From contig BRXU01000010.1 of the NCBI GenBank assembly GCA_030267565.1, positions 2,352,501 to 2,416,500 of the forward strand: 64,000 nucleotides of DNA, read 5' to 3'. Origin of the DNA: Pleodorina starrii (lineage: Eukaryota > Chlorophyta > Chlorophyceae > Chlamydomonadales > Volvocaceae). Every line of letters starts with the position of its first letter. Within the stretch, counting starts at the first letter, position 1. Below the pieces are notes generated by a model that did no database searches, was not told the DNA's origin, and was given only the letters and a program-made list of their open reading frames with translations. The position numbers and the translations under genes were made by a program. This document shows positions 22,101 through 32,157 of this stretch, one piece after another.

Positions 22101-23140
22101 TTTGCGCCCGCCGGAATCGCCCAGGTGTCGTCCATGACTTGCCGGATAGAGGCGCGGGGGTTCTCGAAGCGTCCGTCGCCGGTAACCGCCCGGGGCACCA
22201 CCGGCGCGGGAGCAAGGGTCGTCGAGCTGGAGGCTTCGATGGAGATCGGCGCCGGCGTGAAGGCGAGCGGCGGCGGGTTGGGCAGCTGGTGCGCCGGGGG
22301 GGGGCGGCGCCCCGCTCCGCCCGACCCGGCGCCCCCGTCCAACATGTCGAGGGCGGTCGCGAGATCGGCGCGCAGGAGGGGCTCCCGGCCCCGGTTGAGG
22401 AAGTCCCTGATCTCCTGGGCGGACAGCCCTGGGGCGACGGCGGCGACCGCCCGGAAGAGCCCTGCTGCCAAGGGTTCGACGGCGGCCGGGGCGTCTGGCA
22501 CGGCGGCGTCGGCCACGTCGCCGGCAACTGGGGCGGCGGCAACGGCAGCTGGCCCCGCCGCGGCGTCTGGCGCGGCGGCCCCGGCGGCCGGCGCGGCCGC
22601 CCTGGCCGCGGCGGCGAGGGCGTTGGCGGCGGCGGCGGGGTAAACCGCGGCGGGAGGCGCGGCGGCGGCCACGGCCAGCGCCGGGGCGACAGCGGGGGCC
22701 GCCTGGTCCGCAGCGGCAGCAAGTCCGACCGGCGCGGCGTCGGCCGGCGCCACCGCGGGGACGGCGACTGCGGCTTGCCCGGGGGCGGCGGCTGGCGCGT
22801 CGGCGGCGGCGACAGCGGCGGGCGCGGCGTCGTGGGCTGGTGCGGCGACGGCGGCGTCAGGAGCTGGCGCGGCGGCGGCGGCGGGAGCTGGCGCGGCGGG
22901 GGCGGCGGCGGGAGCCGGCGCAGCGGCGGCGTCGACGGCGACTGGTGCGGCGGCAGGCCCGGCCTCCTCCAGGATCGGCGCGAGATTCCGGGGCATCCCC
23001 GCAGGCGGCGCGCCGCGGCGCGGGACACGGTTCATGGACCGCGAGCGTGTTTGCACGCCGCCCTCCGCGAGGTGCGTGTGCGGCCGGTGAGCGGGGTCGT
23101 CTCCGTCGCCGGGGGACGGTTGCACGTGGTTCTGCGCCAT
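19134..23140 (-). pseudogene. DIRS-like ORF1 (gag-like, CCCH motif), copy A, interrupted
   Basis: Starts at the ATG complementary to 23138-23140 (MAQNHVQPSPGDG) and continues to 21252; resumes at 19454 after ZL copy 6 and stops at 19134. Removing the LINE and a 5-bp target duplication restores a frame of ~734 codons. Layout: a low-complexity Ala/Pro region (about residues 40-260), a conserved helical domain (VMDDTWAIPAGAKPADVRR ... VYVHRWIAAVRAGVQQARQV), a Gln-rich stretch, and a cysteine motif C-x7-C-x4-C-x3-H in CLDDAAGRCFHDPCRFIH. The position upstream of RT and the zinc motif suggest a nucleic-acid-binding Gag-like protein. Confidence 0.78.
19455..21251 (+). mobile_element. ZL LINE copy 6, 5'-truncated, in DIRS-A ORF1
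   Basis: Contains the last ~107 codons of ORF2 (to 19775), the full 3' UTR (19776-21228) and 23 A (21229-21251). Target duplication AGCC (AAGCC if one tail A is counted) is visible on both sides; the empty site is at 32911 in DIRS-B. Confidence 0.95.
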
Positions 23141-23214
23141 TTGCGCGGGCAGCAAGCGAGCGAGCCGATGTTAGGACGCAGCGGGCGAGTGCGGCCCTTC
23201 AACGGCGGGCATTG

Positions 23215-23520
23215 GGTTACCCGCGGCGGCATCCGGATTGACGGCGTATGCGAGTGGGCGAACCGCGGCGTGTGCAAGCGGGCGTACCGCAGCGTATGCA
23301 AGCGTGCGAACCGCGGCGTATGCACTCGGGCGACCGCAGCGTATGCGAGTGGCCGAACCGCCGCATGTGCAAGCGTGCGAACCGCAGCGTATGCGAGCGG
23401 GCGAATCGGTGACTGGAGTGACTTTGGTCCGTAGATATGTTCCATTGTACGGAATCCCGCCAAACTCTCAGCCGCCAAACCACCTCGCCATAGCGCTTCT
23501 CCAGCGTGTGCAAGCGTATG
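23215..23520. repeat. Degenerate ~24-bp repeats, 5' of DIRS-A
   Basis: About ten imperfect units built on GCGAACCGCAGCGTATGC with AAGCG/GAGCG spacers, clearly related to but more diverged than the adjacent 22-bp array. They lie upstream of DIRS-A ORF1. A short segment (23430-23505) with the 21-bp repeat interrupts them. Confidence 0.7.
23475..23495 (+). repeat. 21-bp direct repeat, copy 2
   Basis: CCAAACCACCTCGCC followed by ATAGCG, one mismatch from 12359-12379, same orientation. It is placed just outside the 5' side of DIRS-A and is a candidate terminal repeat. Confidence 0.5.
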
Positions 23521-23528
23521 CAGGCGGG

Positions 23529-24410
23529 CGAACCGCGCGTATGCGAGCGGGCGAACCGCGCGTATGCAGGCGGCGAACCGGGCGTATGCAGGCGGCGAAC
23601 CGCGCGTATGCAGGCGGCGAACCGGGCGTATGCAGGCGGCGAGCCGCGCGTATGCAGGCGGCGAACCGCGCGTATGCAGGCGGCGAACCGCGCGTGTGCC
23701 GGCGGCGAACCGGGCGTAAGCAGGCGGCGAACCGCGCGTATGCAGGCGGCGAACCGCGCGTGTGCAGGCGGCGAACCGGGCGTATGCAGGCGGCGAACCG
23801 GGCGTATGCAGGCGGCGAACCGGGCGTATGCAGGCGGCGAACCGCGCGTATGCAGGCGGCGAACCGGGCGTATGCAGGCGGCGAACCGGGCGTATGCAGG
23901 CGGCGAACCGCGCGTATGCAGGCGGCGAACCGCGCGTATGCGGGCGGCGAACCGGGCGTATGCAGGCGGCGAACCGCGCGTATGCAGGCGGCGAACCGGG
24001 CGTATGCAGGCGGCGAACCGCGCGTATGCAGGCGGCGAACCGGGCGTATGCAGGCGGCGAGCCGGGCGTATGCAGGCGGCGAACCGGGCGTATGCAGGCG
24101 GCGAACCGGGCGTATGCAGGCGGCGAACCGGGCGTATGCAGGCGGCGAACCGCGCGTATGCAGGCGGCGAACCGGGCGTATGCAGGCGGCGAACCGGGCG
24201 TATGCAGGCGGCGAACCGGGCGTATGCAGGCGGCGAACCGGGCGTATGCAGGCGGCGAACCGGGCGTATGCAGGCGGCGAACCGGGCGTATGCAGGCGGC
24301 GAACCGGGCGTATGCAGGCGGCGAACCGCGCGTATGCAGGCGGCGAACCGCGCGTATGCAGGCGGCGAACCGCGCGGGTGTAGGCGGCGAACCGCGCGAA
24401 TGCAGGCGGG
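23529..24410. repeat. 22-bp minisatellite, about 39 units
   Basis: Tandem units share CGTATGCAGGCGGCGAAC followed by CGGG or CGCG; the period is 22 bp. Two variants (CCGGGCG and CCGCGCG) alternate irregularly, and a few units have single substitutions (CCGGCGG, AAGCAGG, GAGCCG). Since 22 is not a multiple of three and the unit has no stop, several frames stay open and give long spurious ORFs. Confidence 0.95.
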
Positions 24411-25069
24411 TAGGCAAGCAGCAAAGCAGACAACAGACAAACAGCCAAGCAGGCAGCCCCGCGGCCGGCCGGGGACGCCTGGCCCACGGGCCGACCCCAA
24501 CGCCCCCGTCCACCCAGAAATCCCAACCCGCCGGCCTCCTGACCCTGGCTCGACCGCTGCACTGCGGCCGGCGACCCTTCCTAACGGGCGCACCCCCCCG
24601 ACCCGCCGCCTCCCGGCCACGGTCGGACCCTCTACGCTAACTGCGCGAACACTGAACTCACGTGTTGGTCAGCCATGGCTTCGTCAGGGAAAAAAAAAAA
24701 AAAAAAAAAAAAAGGGATTAAGCGGCAGGCTCGGCTTCCGCGTCGCTGCGGTGGTAGCAGGCTCTTGGGCGAAGAAGGCGGCGACAAGCTTGAAAGCGCG
24801 GATTAGGCGGAGGTCTTGACAGCGTTTGAAGCCGGTAGCAGCGTCCGTCTCCTGGCAGCCGGGCAAGTCGGTCTTGTTCTTGACGATGGCCAGCGGTGGG
24901 TGTTGACTCCGCGGAAACCAGGGCGCCAGGTGAACTATGCAGACGAAAGCAGAATCTCTAATATGTTGGAGATGCCCAAGCTTAAGGCCAGCTTACCACC
25001 CAGTCGCGGGCAGCCGTCTGATGTTCGAACTAGCGTCCTACGCGAAGACCCTCGGTCCCACTGCCGAAA
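24411..25069. other. Uncharacterised non-coding spacer with A24 tract
   Basis: No convincing ORF, repeat or RNA gene. 24420-24640 is C-rich. A run of 24 A at 24690-24713 is bordered by AGGG on the left and GGG on the right, like the poly(A)-only insertions elsewhere. The part after the tract is less GC-biased and is seen only once in the window. Confidence 0.5.
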
Positions 25070-25117
25070 GAGTGCGCGAACAGAGATAATTTAGCCTGAC
25101 CGGCTGCGCAAGGGACT
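25070..25117 (+). repeat. 48-bp dispersed repeat, copy 2
   Basis: Identical to 12093-12140. Here it directly precedes the RNase H tail of element C. Confidence 0.8.
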
Positions 25118-25379
25118 CCGGTGTGCTTACGGTTGCCCGCCCTTGGACCCCGATTTCATGATGGCCCTGGTGCAGAAGGTGCGGGAGGAGCGGGCGTGCG
25201 TTACGCTGGTGGTGCCGTACTGGACGGCGCAGGCGTGGTGGCAGCAGTTGATGGAGTTGGCCACGGACCTGGTGTTCCTTCCGTCGAACACGGCGCTGTT
25301 CGCGCCGGGCGAGGGGGGCTCGGGCTCCTTCCTCCCGCCCCCGCAGTGGCAGGTCGTAGCGGTCAGGGTGCAGTGGTAG
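25118..25379 (+). pseudogene. DIRS-like RNase H C-terminal tail (element C)
   Basis: The frame reading MALVQKVREERACVTLVVPYWTAQAWWQQLMELATDLVF matches in pattern the terminal DIRS RNase H signature of copies A and B (KIADERVDVLLIAPVWPRPWRAMLLSL), but the sequence is diverged, so C is another family. It ends with TAG at 25377-25379. Everything upstream of it is missing. Confidence 0.65.
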
Positions 25380-26497
25380 ACTGGGCTCTCGCACGTGGCA
25401 CGCGCGCGGACAGTGTCGCAGCTCCCCGTTACGCGCTGAACCTTCATGGTGTGGGCGCACCGCCGGTTGTCTCGGACTTGTTAGTTGCGCATTTGCAAGC
25501 GGCCGCCCCGGGTGCGGACCACACGGAGCGCCTCGGGGTCATCGCCCAGGTTATTACCGCGCGTGTGGGCGCGTCGTCGTGGAAGTCCTACGGGTCTCAC
25601 TTCGCCTCGTTCGTGCGTTTCTGTGTCGCGGAAGGTTTGGAGTTTTTACCGGCAACGCAGTACACCGGTCTTTTATGGGCGCAGTTTCTAGCGTCCAAGG
25701 GAACGGTGCAGGCGCGCACGTCGCAGCCTTACTTTAGCGCCATCAATACCGTGCATGATTTGCTGGGTTTCGCTAAGCCTTGCGACGGGGATAATGTTTG
25801 GTTGGCGGCCTTTCGCAAGGGGTGGGCACGGCTGCAGGTCTCGCTTGTTGCCCCGTCATCGCTGGTGCTGGCGTTTAGTGCGTCTGATGCCTGGCACCTG
25901 TATGAGCGCCTTGCGGCAGTCCCCCTCCAGTCGGATCTGTTCCTGCCGCTTTTGTTTGTCGTCCTCGATTTCTGTCTCTTTTTGCGCCCCGATTCGTTGC
26001 TGTCGGTGATCTGGGCGCGTGTCACCCTGCTGGACGGAGAGCCCGTTTTTCAGTACAAGCCCCTCAATTGGAAAGGGCGCATCGTGTCTGCCGAGCAAGC
26101 GCCCGTCTTGCAGTTTCCCTTGTGTAGCCTCCCGTTGTTGCGGGGAGCGTTGGAGCGGCAGCTGGCTCGTTCCCCAGCCGGTCTGTGGCCGGCGCGGCAG
26201 TCCACGGCCACGGCGGAGCGTTGGTTTGCTACGGTCCTGGTGCAGTGTGGCTTGGCGCACTTGCGTGGCGTCCACACGTTGTACAGCCTCCGGCGCGGTG
26301 GCGCCTCGGCTGCGCGTGCGGCGGGTGTGCCGTTGGATGTCGTGGAGTCGTTTGGGGGTTGGGCGGCCAACTCGGCCGCCCTGCGGCAGCACTACCTCGA
26401 TATGGGTGTGCGCTCCTGCCCGAAGGCCGTCGCCTTCTTTGGCCCTCTCGCGGTCCGGCGCGTGGCGCCGTTTGGTGTGCAATATTTCAACCGCTAG
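25380..26497 (+). CDS. Tyrosine recombinase, YR family 1 (element C)
   Basis: An open frame of ~370 codons ends in TAG after VQYFNR. It starts like a core-binding domain (DLLVAHLQAAAPGADHTERL ... SWKSYGSHFASFVRFC) and carries the catalytic part: FCLFLRPDSLL with the first Arg, YSLRRGG at the H-x2-R position with Tyr in place of His, GGWAANS with Trp, and RQHYLDMG with the nucleophile. The frame is open upstream across the RNase H stop and has no ATG before the conserved domain, so the product may come from frameshifting or the start may be lost. The order RNase H then YR in one orientation is the Pat/Ngaro/DIRS layout. It resolves element integration via a circular intermediate in known families. 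Confidence 0.82.
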
Positions 26498-26793
26498 AGG
26501 GGGTATCTTTTCTTTTGGCAGTGATCTGGAGCAAGAACTAATGCGGGCTTACGTTGGAGTAAGCCGGGTTAGTTAGGTGTAAGGCCTACGGGGCCGACAG
26601 TTGTACGACTGCCCGGCCCGCGGTCCGTGTTCTCAGGACCGCATAAAGTGGCGCGTTGATGGCTGACATCTTATCTTGTTTTTGTTGTTCAGCACGCGCT
26701 CCCGCCCGCCCTCCCTGAGCGTCGCCCGCGTAGTTCTTCGCTCGTGGTTTCTCTTTTTTCGGTTCAGGAGACCTGCTCCTTCGATGTCGGTTC
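26498..26793 (+). other. 3' flank of element C with two hairpins
   Basis: Non-coding. GGCTTAC-(6)-GTAAGCC at ~26547 and GCGGTCC-(9)-GGACCGC at ~26621 are perfect 7-bp stems. The region probably belongs to the 3' end of element C. At 26794 the sequence changes to DIRS-B ORF1. Confidence 0.5.
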
Positions 26794-27042
26794 GCCGCCG
26801 CCGACGCGCCAGCCGCCGCCCCCGGGCAAGCCGCAGTCGCCGCCCCCGCGGTGGCGCCGGCCGACGCCGCGCCGGTCGGACTTGCTGCCGCTGCGGACCA
26901 GGCGGCCCCCGCTGTCGCCCCGGCGCTGGCCGTGGCCGCCGCCGCGCCTCCCGCCGCGGTTTACCCCGCCGCCGCCGCCAACGCCCTCGCCGCCGCGGCC
27001 AGGGCGGCCGCGCCGGCCGCCGGGGCCGCCGCGCCAGACGCC

Positions 27043-27082
27043 CAGTCCTTGTAACGTCCCTCGCAGAAAAAAAAAAAAAAAG
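27043..27082 (+). mobile_element. Micro-insertion: last 24 bp of ZL plus A16
   Basis: The last 24 bp of the ZL 3' end (ending CTCGCAG) and 16 A, flanked by GACGCC on both sides (27037-27042, 27083-27088). Copy A shows the empty site with one GACGCC. Confidence 0.92.
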
Positions 27083-27875
27083 ACGCCGCGGCGGGGCCAG
27101 CTGCCGTTGCCGCCGCCCCAGTTGCCGGCGACGTGGCCGACGCCGCCGTGCCAGACGCCCCGGCCGCCGTCGAACCCTTGGCAGCAGGGCTCTTCCGGGC
27201 GGTCGCCGCCGTCGCCCCAGGGCTGTCCGCCCAGGAGATCAGGGACTTCCTCAACCGGGGCCGGGAGCCCCTCCTGCGCGCCGATCTCGCGACCGCCCTC
27301 GACATGTTGGACGGGGGCGCCGGGTCGGGCGGAGCGGGGCGCCGCCCCCCCCCGGCGCACCAGCTGCCCAACCCGCCGCCGCTCGCCTTCACGCCGGCGC
27401 CGATCTCCATCGAAGCCTCCAGCTCGACGACCCTTGCTCCCGCGCCGGTGGTGCCCCGGGCGGTTACCGGCGACGGACGCTTCGAGAACCCCCGCGCCTC
27501 TATCCGGCAAGTCATGGACGACACCTGGGCGATTCCGGCGGGCGCAAAGCCAGCCGACGTGCGCCGGGCCGCGCGCGTGGTCTTCACTGGCGCCCTCCTC
27601 TGGGTCGCCAGGAGGCGGGGCGCGGTCGTCGACGAGCGCTCTCACCCCCAGGTGGCAGCGGCCTTCCTGGCCGACTTGTGGGACAGCGTTGTCGAGGAAC
27701 TGCTGCAGCTGCTGTCGCGCGCCTGCGAACCCCTTGGCGTGGCTGATGCCGTGCTCGGCCGCCTACGTGGCCGCTTGGCGCAGCGCGGCGCAACGCTTCG
27801 CAAGATCGCTGATCAGCTCTCCGCCGCCGCTGACGATTTTGCGGACGACTTCGGCAAGGAAGTGGCGCACCTGGC

Positions 27876-28646
27876 TTTTTTTTTTTTTTTCTGCGAGGGA
27901 CGTTACAAGGACTTTTTTTTTTTTTTTTTTTTTTCTGCGAGGGACGTTACAAGGACTGGGAAAGCGAAGCCCAACGGGCAAGCCGAGCAAGACCGGCAAG
28001 CCACAACAGCCTGGCAAGAAGCCCAAAAAACCACCGCAAGGAGCCAAGGAGAGAGAAAAAGCCAAGCAACGCCTAAACTCGCAGACAGGACAGGGACAGG
28101 GACGGGGGCAGCAAGGGGCCAGGAGCCACTGCTGCACGGGCGGCACACACGGCCACCCCTACCTCCAAGACACCGAGGAGGGAACTGAAACCAACACCAG
28201 GGCCCAACACCAGGGCCAAACCCCAGGGCCCAACACCAGGGCCAACACCACGGCCCAACACCAGGGCCAACCCCACAGCCCAACACCAGGGCCCTACACC
28301 AGGGCCCAAAACCAGAGCCAACACCACGGCCCAACACCAGGGCCAAAACCACGGCCCAACACCCGGGCCAGCACCACGGACCAACAACAGGGCCCGTCAC
28401 CGGAGACAAGCCCCAGGGGAGGGCAAAGGCCCCAACAGCGACCACAGCGACAACACAACCACAACCTGCACAACCTCAACAGCCAAGGGGCGAACCCTAC
28501 ACCCTGGACGACAGCAACAGGAACAACAAACAAAACCGGGCAACCGCCGCAGCGAACCAGGGCAAACGAGCCCCCCCCCCACCGGGGAGCACCAGAGAAA
28601 ACAGAAAACCCACAGCACGCCCGAAGAGAACCCCGCACCACCGACT
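27876..28646 (-). mobile_element. ZL LINE copies 8a/8b, tail-only and short 3' UTR pieces
   Basis: T15, then 22 bp of the ZL 3' end (27891-27912), then T22 (27913-27934), then 712 bp of ZL 3' UTR (27935-28646) that stops in mid-UTR. This is either nested insertion or successive template jumps. Confidence 0.85.
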
Positions 28647-31018
28647 GGACTGGGAAAGCGAAGCCCAACGGGCAAGCCGAGCAAGACCGGCAAGCCGCAA
28701 CAGCCTGGCAAGAAGCCCAAAAAACCACCGCAAGGAGCCAAGGAGAGAGAAAAAGCCAAGCAACGCCTAAACTCGCAGACAGGACAGGGACAGGGACGGG
28801 GGCAGCAAGGGGCCAGGAGCCACTGCTGCACGGGCGGCACACACGGCCACCCCTACCTCCAAGACACCGAGGAGGGAACTGAAACCAACACCAGGGCCCA
28901 ACACCAGGGCCAAACCCCAGGGCCCAACACCAGGGCCAACACCACGGCCCAACACCAGGGCCAACCCCACAGCCCAACACCAGGGCCCAACACCAGGGCC
29001 CAAAACCAGAGCCAACACCACGGCCCAACACCAGGGCCAAAACCACGGCCCAACACCCGGGCCAGCACCACGGACCAACAACAGGGCCCGTCACCGGAGA
29101 CAAGCCCCAGGGATGGGCAAAGGCCCCAACAGCGACCACAGCGACAACACAACCACAACCTGCACAACCTCAACAGCCAAGGGGCGAACCCTACACCCTG
29201 GGCGACAGCAACAGGAACAACAAACAAAACCGGGCAACCGCCGCAGCGAACCAGGGCAAAACGAGCCCCCCCCCACCGGGGAGCACCAGAGAAAACAGAA
29301 AACCCACAGCACGCCCGAAGAGAACCCCGCACCACCGAAACCGCCTCCCAGAGCCACAAAAGCCGCAGGGACGGTGCCACACAAGCGCACCGGAGACAAA
29401 CAACAACCGACCCCACCCTGGGGGCGTCCCCGCAAGACAGCAGGCCCGAAGACACACCTCCCTCCCAAGACACCCCGCACCGCAGGAACCTCACTCCCAC
29501 GTCCCCCCGGCTCCCAAGAACCCCCACGGGCGCAGCAGGGGCAACACTGCCTGGCTGGAAGCCAGGGCACAAGCGCGCCGGCGACAAGACACCCGCAGAC
29601 CCCACCCTGGGGGCGACCCCCGAACCGCACCTGCCTCCCACGGCGGCCTGCACCACACCAACCCTGCACCGAAGCCCCCCCGCCCCTCCCCAGTCCCCCC
29701 CCGAAACCCTCCCCAGACCCCCCGGCGCCACACGCACCCCACTCCCAAGAACCCCCCCCTCCAGGCCGCAGGGGCAGCACCGCCGGGTCAGAGACCAAGG
29801 CACGAGAGCGCCAGCGACAAAACACCCACAGACCCCACACAGGGGGCGACCCCTCAAGACAGCAGCCTCCGAACCGCACCTGCCTCCCGCGGCAGCCTGC
29901 ACCACACCAACCCTGCTCCTAAGCTCCCCCGACCCCCAAGACCCCCTCCGGCCCCACCCACAGCAAGCCCCGCACCGCACCCCCCTCCCTAGGCAACCCG
30001 CACCGCACTCCCCCCACCCTCGAGGCCCCTCGCACCCTAAGGACCTCAGACACCGAGATCCCCCACTCCCAACACCCCGCTCACGACGGCCCCGGCTGCC
30101 CTGTCAGCTGAGCTGCTGCCTGGCTGGGCTGGGCGCTGATGGCTGACCCGGATGGGGAGACCTGCTGTGCTGCCTGGGCGCCCCCGGCGGGTGCCTGTGG
30201 TGCTGGGACCGGGGCCACCCGGGACAGATGAACCTGCAGACGCGGGCTGCTGCCAGCCACCCGCTGCACGGAGCAGAGGACGCCTTCATGTGCCCAGGAG
30301 GCTTCGAAGGCATCCAGCCGGCCGGGCTTCAGCTGTGCTGTGATGTGGCCCCGGGGCAGCCCCGCCAGAGTGTCCTCGGAGAGCGCCGCCATGCTGAAAT
30401 GTGCCCTCATGAGACGCTGCAGCTCCCCAATGACGCAGCCCACCACCGTGGCCGACGGATGGTCATCAGGCTCCGCCCTGTGGTAGTGGCCCCAGACCGC
30501 CCACAGCCAAGTGGCTCGAAGGGCTGCCCACAGCAGCTGCAGCCCAGGGCTGGTGGGGTAGGCCGGCCACCCTCCCGGCCAGTCTCCCAGCAGCACAGTC
30601 GGCTGTCTGAAAGGCAAGTCCGCGGCCCCGGAGACTGTTGCCCACAGCTCTGCCAGCCAAACCCGAGCTGCGGTGTAAGCCCCGCACTCCAAGAAGACGT
30701 GGGTCAGGCTGGCGACATGCAGGTTGCCGTCCACCGAGCAGCTAGGAGCAGAGCAGTGGGCACGCTGCGGCTGACCTTTGGAGGCCAGGTACACCCCGCA
30801 CGGGAGCCGTCCATGGTGCAGCCGCCAGGCGAGCGCCTTGGCCCGGTTGCTTGCGGGGCAGTCCCACAGCCGCTGCCAGGCCCGCCGGCGGTCGAGGGGA
30901 GACATGCCAGCCGGGCCATCAGCTGCCGGGTCTGCCTCCGGGGCCGGCCCGGCGGGCGCCGACGGTCCGGCGGCAGCACCGGGGTCCTGCTGGTGCGGTG
31001 CCGCATGGCGGCTGCTAG

Positions 31019-31429
31019 GGTAAGTTCTACACCGAAAGTTAAGGCACTGCTTTCGGCCCGGGTGACCCGGGTTCACGTCCCATCAAGGACACTTGGAACT
31101 TACCTGCGCCCCACAGACGTAGGCAATGGTTCATCGTTCGGCAACAGGGAAACCATGCAATTCCCCCCGGGATCCCGGGATCGAAACCGGTCAGTGACCA
31201 TTACCTGGGGTGTGATGAGAAAGGAGGGTGCCCACCCCTGTCCCGTCCGGAGGTTTACAAGACTCATCATACAGTCATCAGCACCATCCAGCTGGCCCTT
31301 GGAGTCGCCCAGAAGCCTGGCACGCTAGCTACTCAGCAGAAGTGGCAGCATCAGTGGAGCCGCCAGACAACATGTGTGTCCCATGTCCCGAGTCGGGGTT
31401 CCTCCGGAATTAAAAAAAAAAAAAAAAAA
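31019..31429 (+). mobile_element. tRNA-related A-tailed SINE, copy 1
   Basis: About 393 bp plus 18 A (31412-31429), inserted in ORF2 of ZL copy 9; target duplication AGG. The 5' part resembles a tRNA gene: GGTTCACGTCC (31070-31080) fits the pol III B box, with TTAAGGCACTG ~30 bp earlier as a possible degenerate A box. The remaining ~300 bp body is of unknown origin and ends CCTCCGGAATT before the tail. No ORF. Confidence 0.85.
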
Positions 31430-32132
31430 GGCTGGCTGACCGGGCTTGCAGCGGCCGAGGGCAGTGATGGGGGGGAGGAGCGGGGCCGCATCCAGCCGGG
31501 GCTGGGCGTGGGGTTCATGGCAAACCACCGGCTGCGGCTGGGCGCTTGCTGAGCCAGCCAGTGTTGGTGCCAGCGGGCCTCCTGTTGCTGTAGCTGGCTG
31601 TGCGGCTGCTCGGGCCACGCCGCGGGCATGAGGGGCTCCGTGTCCTGGTCCCGGCCCCAGCTGTGACCGCGGGCGGTGAGGCGGTGGCGCACCTCACTCA
31701 CTGTGTAGTGGATGAGGGGCAGCGTGCCGTGGCCGTGGCTGAGGGGGTAGCACTGGACCGAGTCCCAAAGCCCCAGCAGCTGGTATTCCACTGGCCATGA
31801 GGAGGCGCGTTGGGCCGGGGGCGCCTCGCTGTATCGCTGATGGTCCTCCAAGGTCCAGTGTCGGCGCGGCTTGCGGCCCGGCAGCACGCAGGCTGCAGGC
31901 CAGTCGGCGTCCCCTGCTGCTCCGGCCTGCTCGCTGTCTGGGGGCACCAAGCGGCCGTTGGGCAGGACGGCCCACAAGACTCCCGTAGGGCTGCTTACCC
32001 GGCTGCCATCGGGCGACAGGAGCCAGTCGGGCGCCGGCGGCAGTTCGGGGTCCAGGGGGTCGGCTGGCAGCAGTCTCCGCCAGTCGGCTGGGATGGCCCC
32101 AAGGACCGCCTGCATGAGGGGTTCGTGCTGGG

Positions 32133-32157
32133 TTTTTTTTTTTTTTTTTTTTTTTTT
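32133..32157 (-). mobile_element. Poly(A)-only insertion (T25 on plus strand)
   Basis: 25 T flanked by GGG on both sides within ORF2 of copy 9; other copies read CTGGGTCATGGG without the tract (for example 43132). No element-specific base remains except the tail. Confidence 0.85.

Larger units (their letters stand above)
12081..23500 (-). mobile_element. DIRS/Pat-like retrotransposon copy A
   Basis: On the minus strand: ORF1 (gag-like with CCCH motif), RT-RNase H ORF, then a small ORF of unknown function and ~550 bp of non-coding DNA. It is split by ZL copies 5 (13677-16978) and 6 (19455-21251) and by micro-insertions at 18064 and 18825. Removing these gives a sequence almost identical to copy B (26794-38367). 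No YR gene is found at its downstream end, where ZL copy 4 abuts. A 21-bp near-identical direct repeat at 12359 and 23475 may mark its ends. Confidence 0.8.

Noticed and set aside
23529..24410. CRISPR array
   Set aside because: Units are directly adjacent with no unique spacers, in a eukaryotic transposon context.
23032..24620. Repetitive proteins of 360-490 residues over the minisatellite
   Set aside because: Five or more overlapping frames on both strands are open solely because the 22-bp unit lacks stops.
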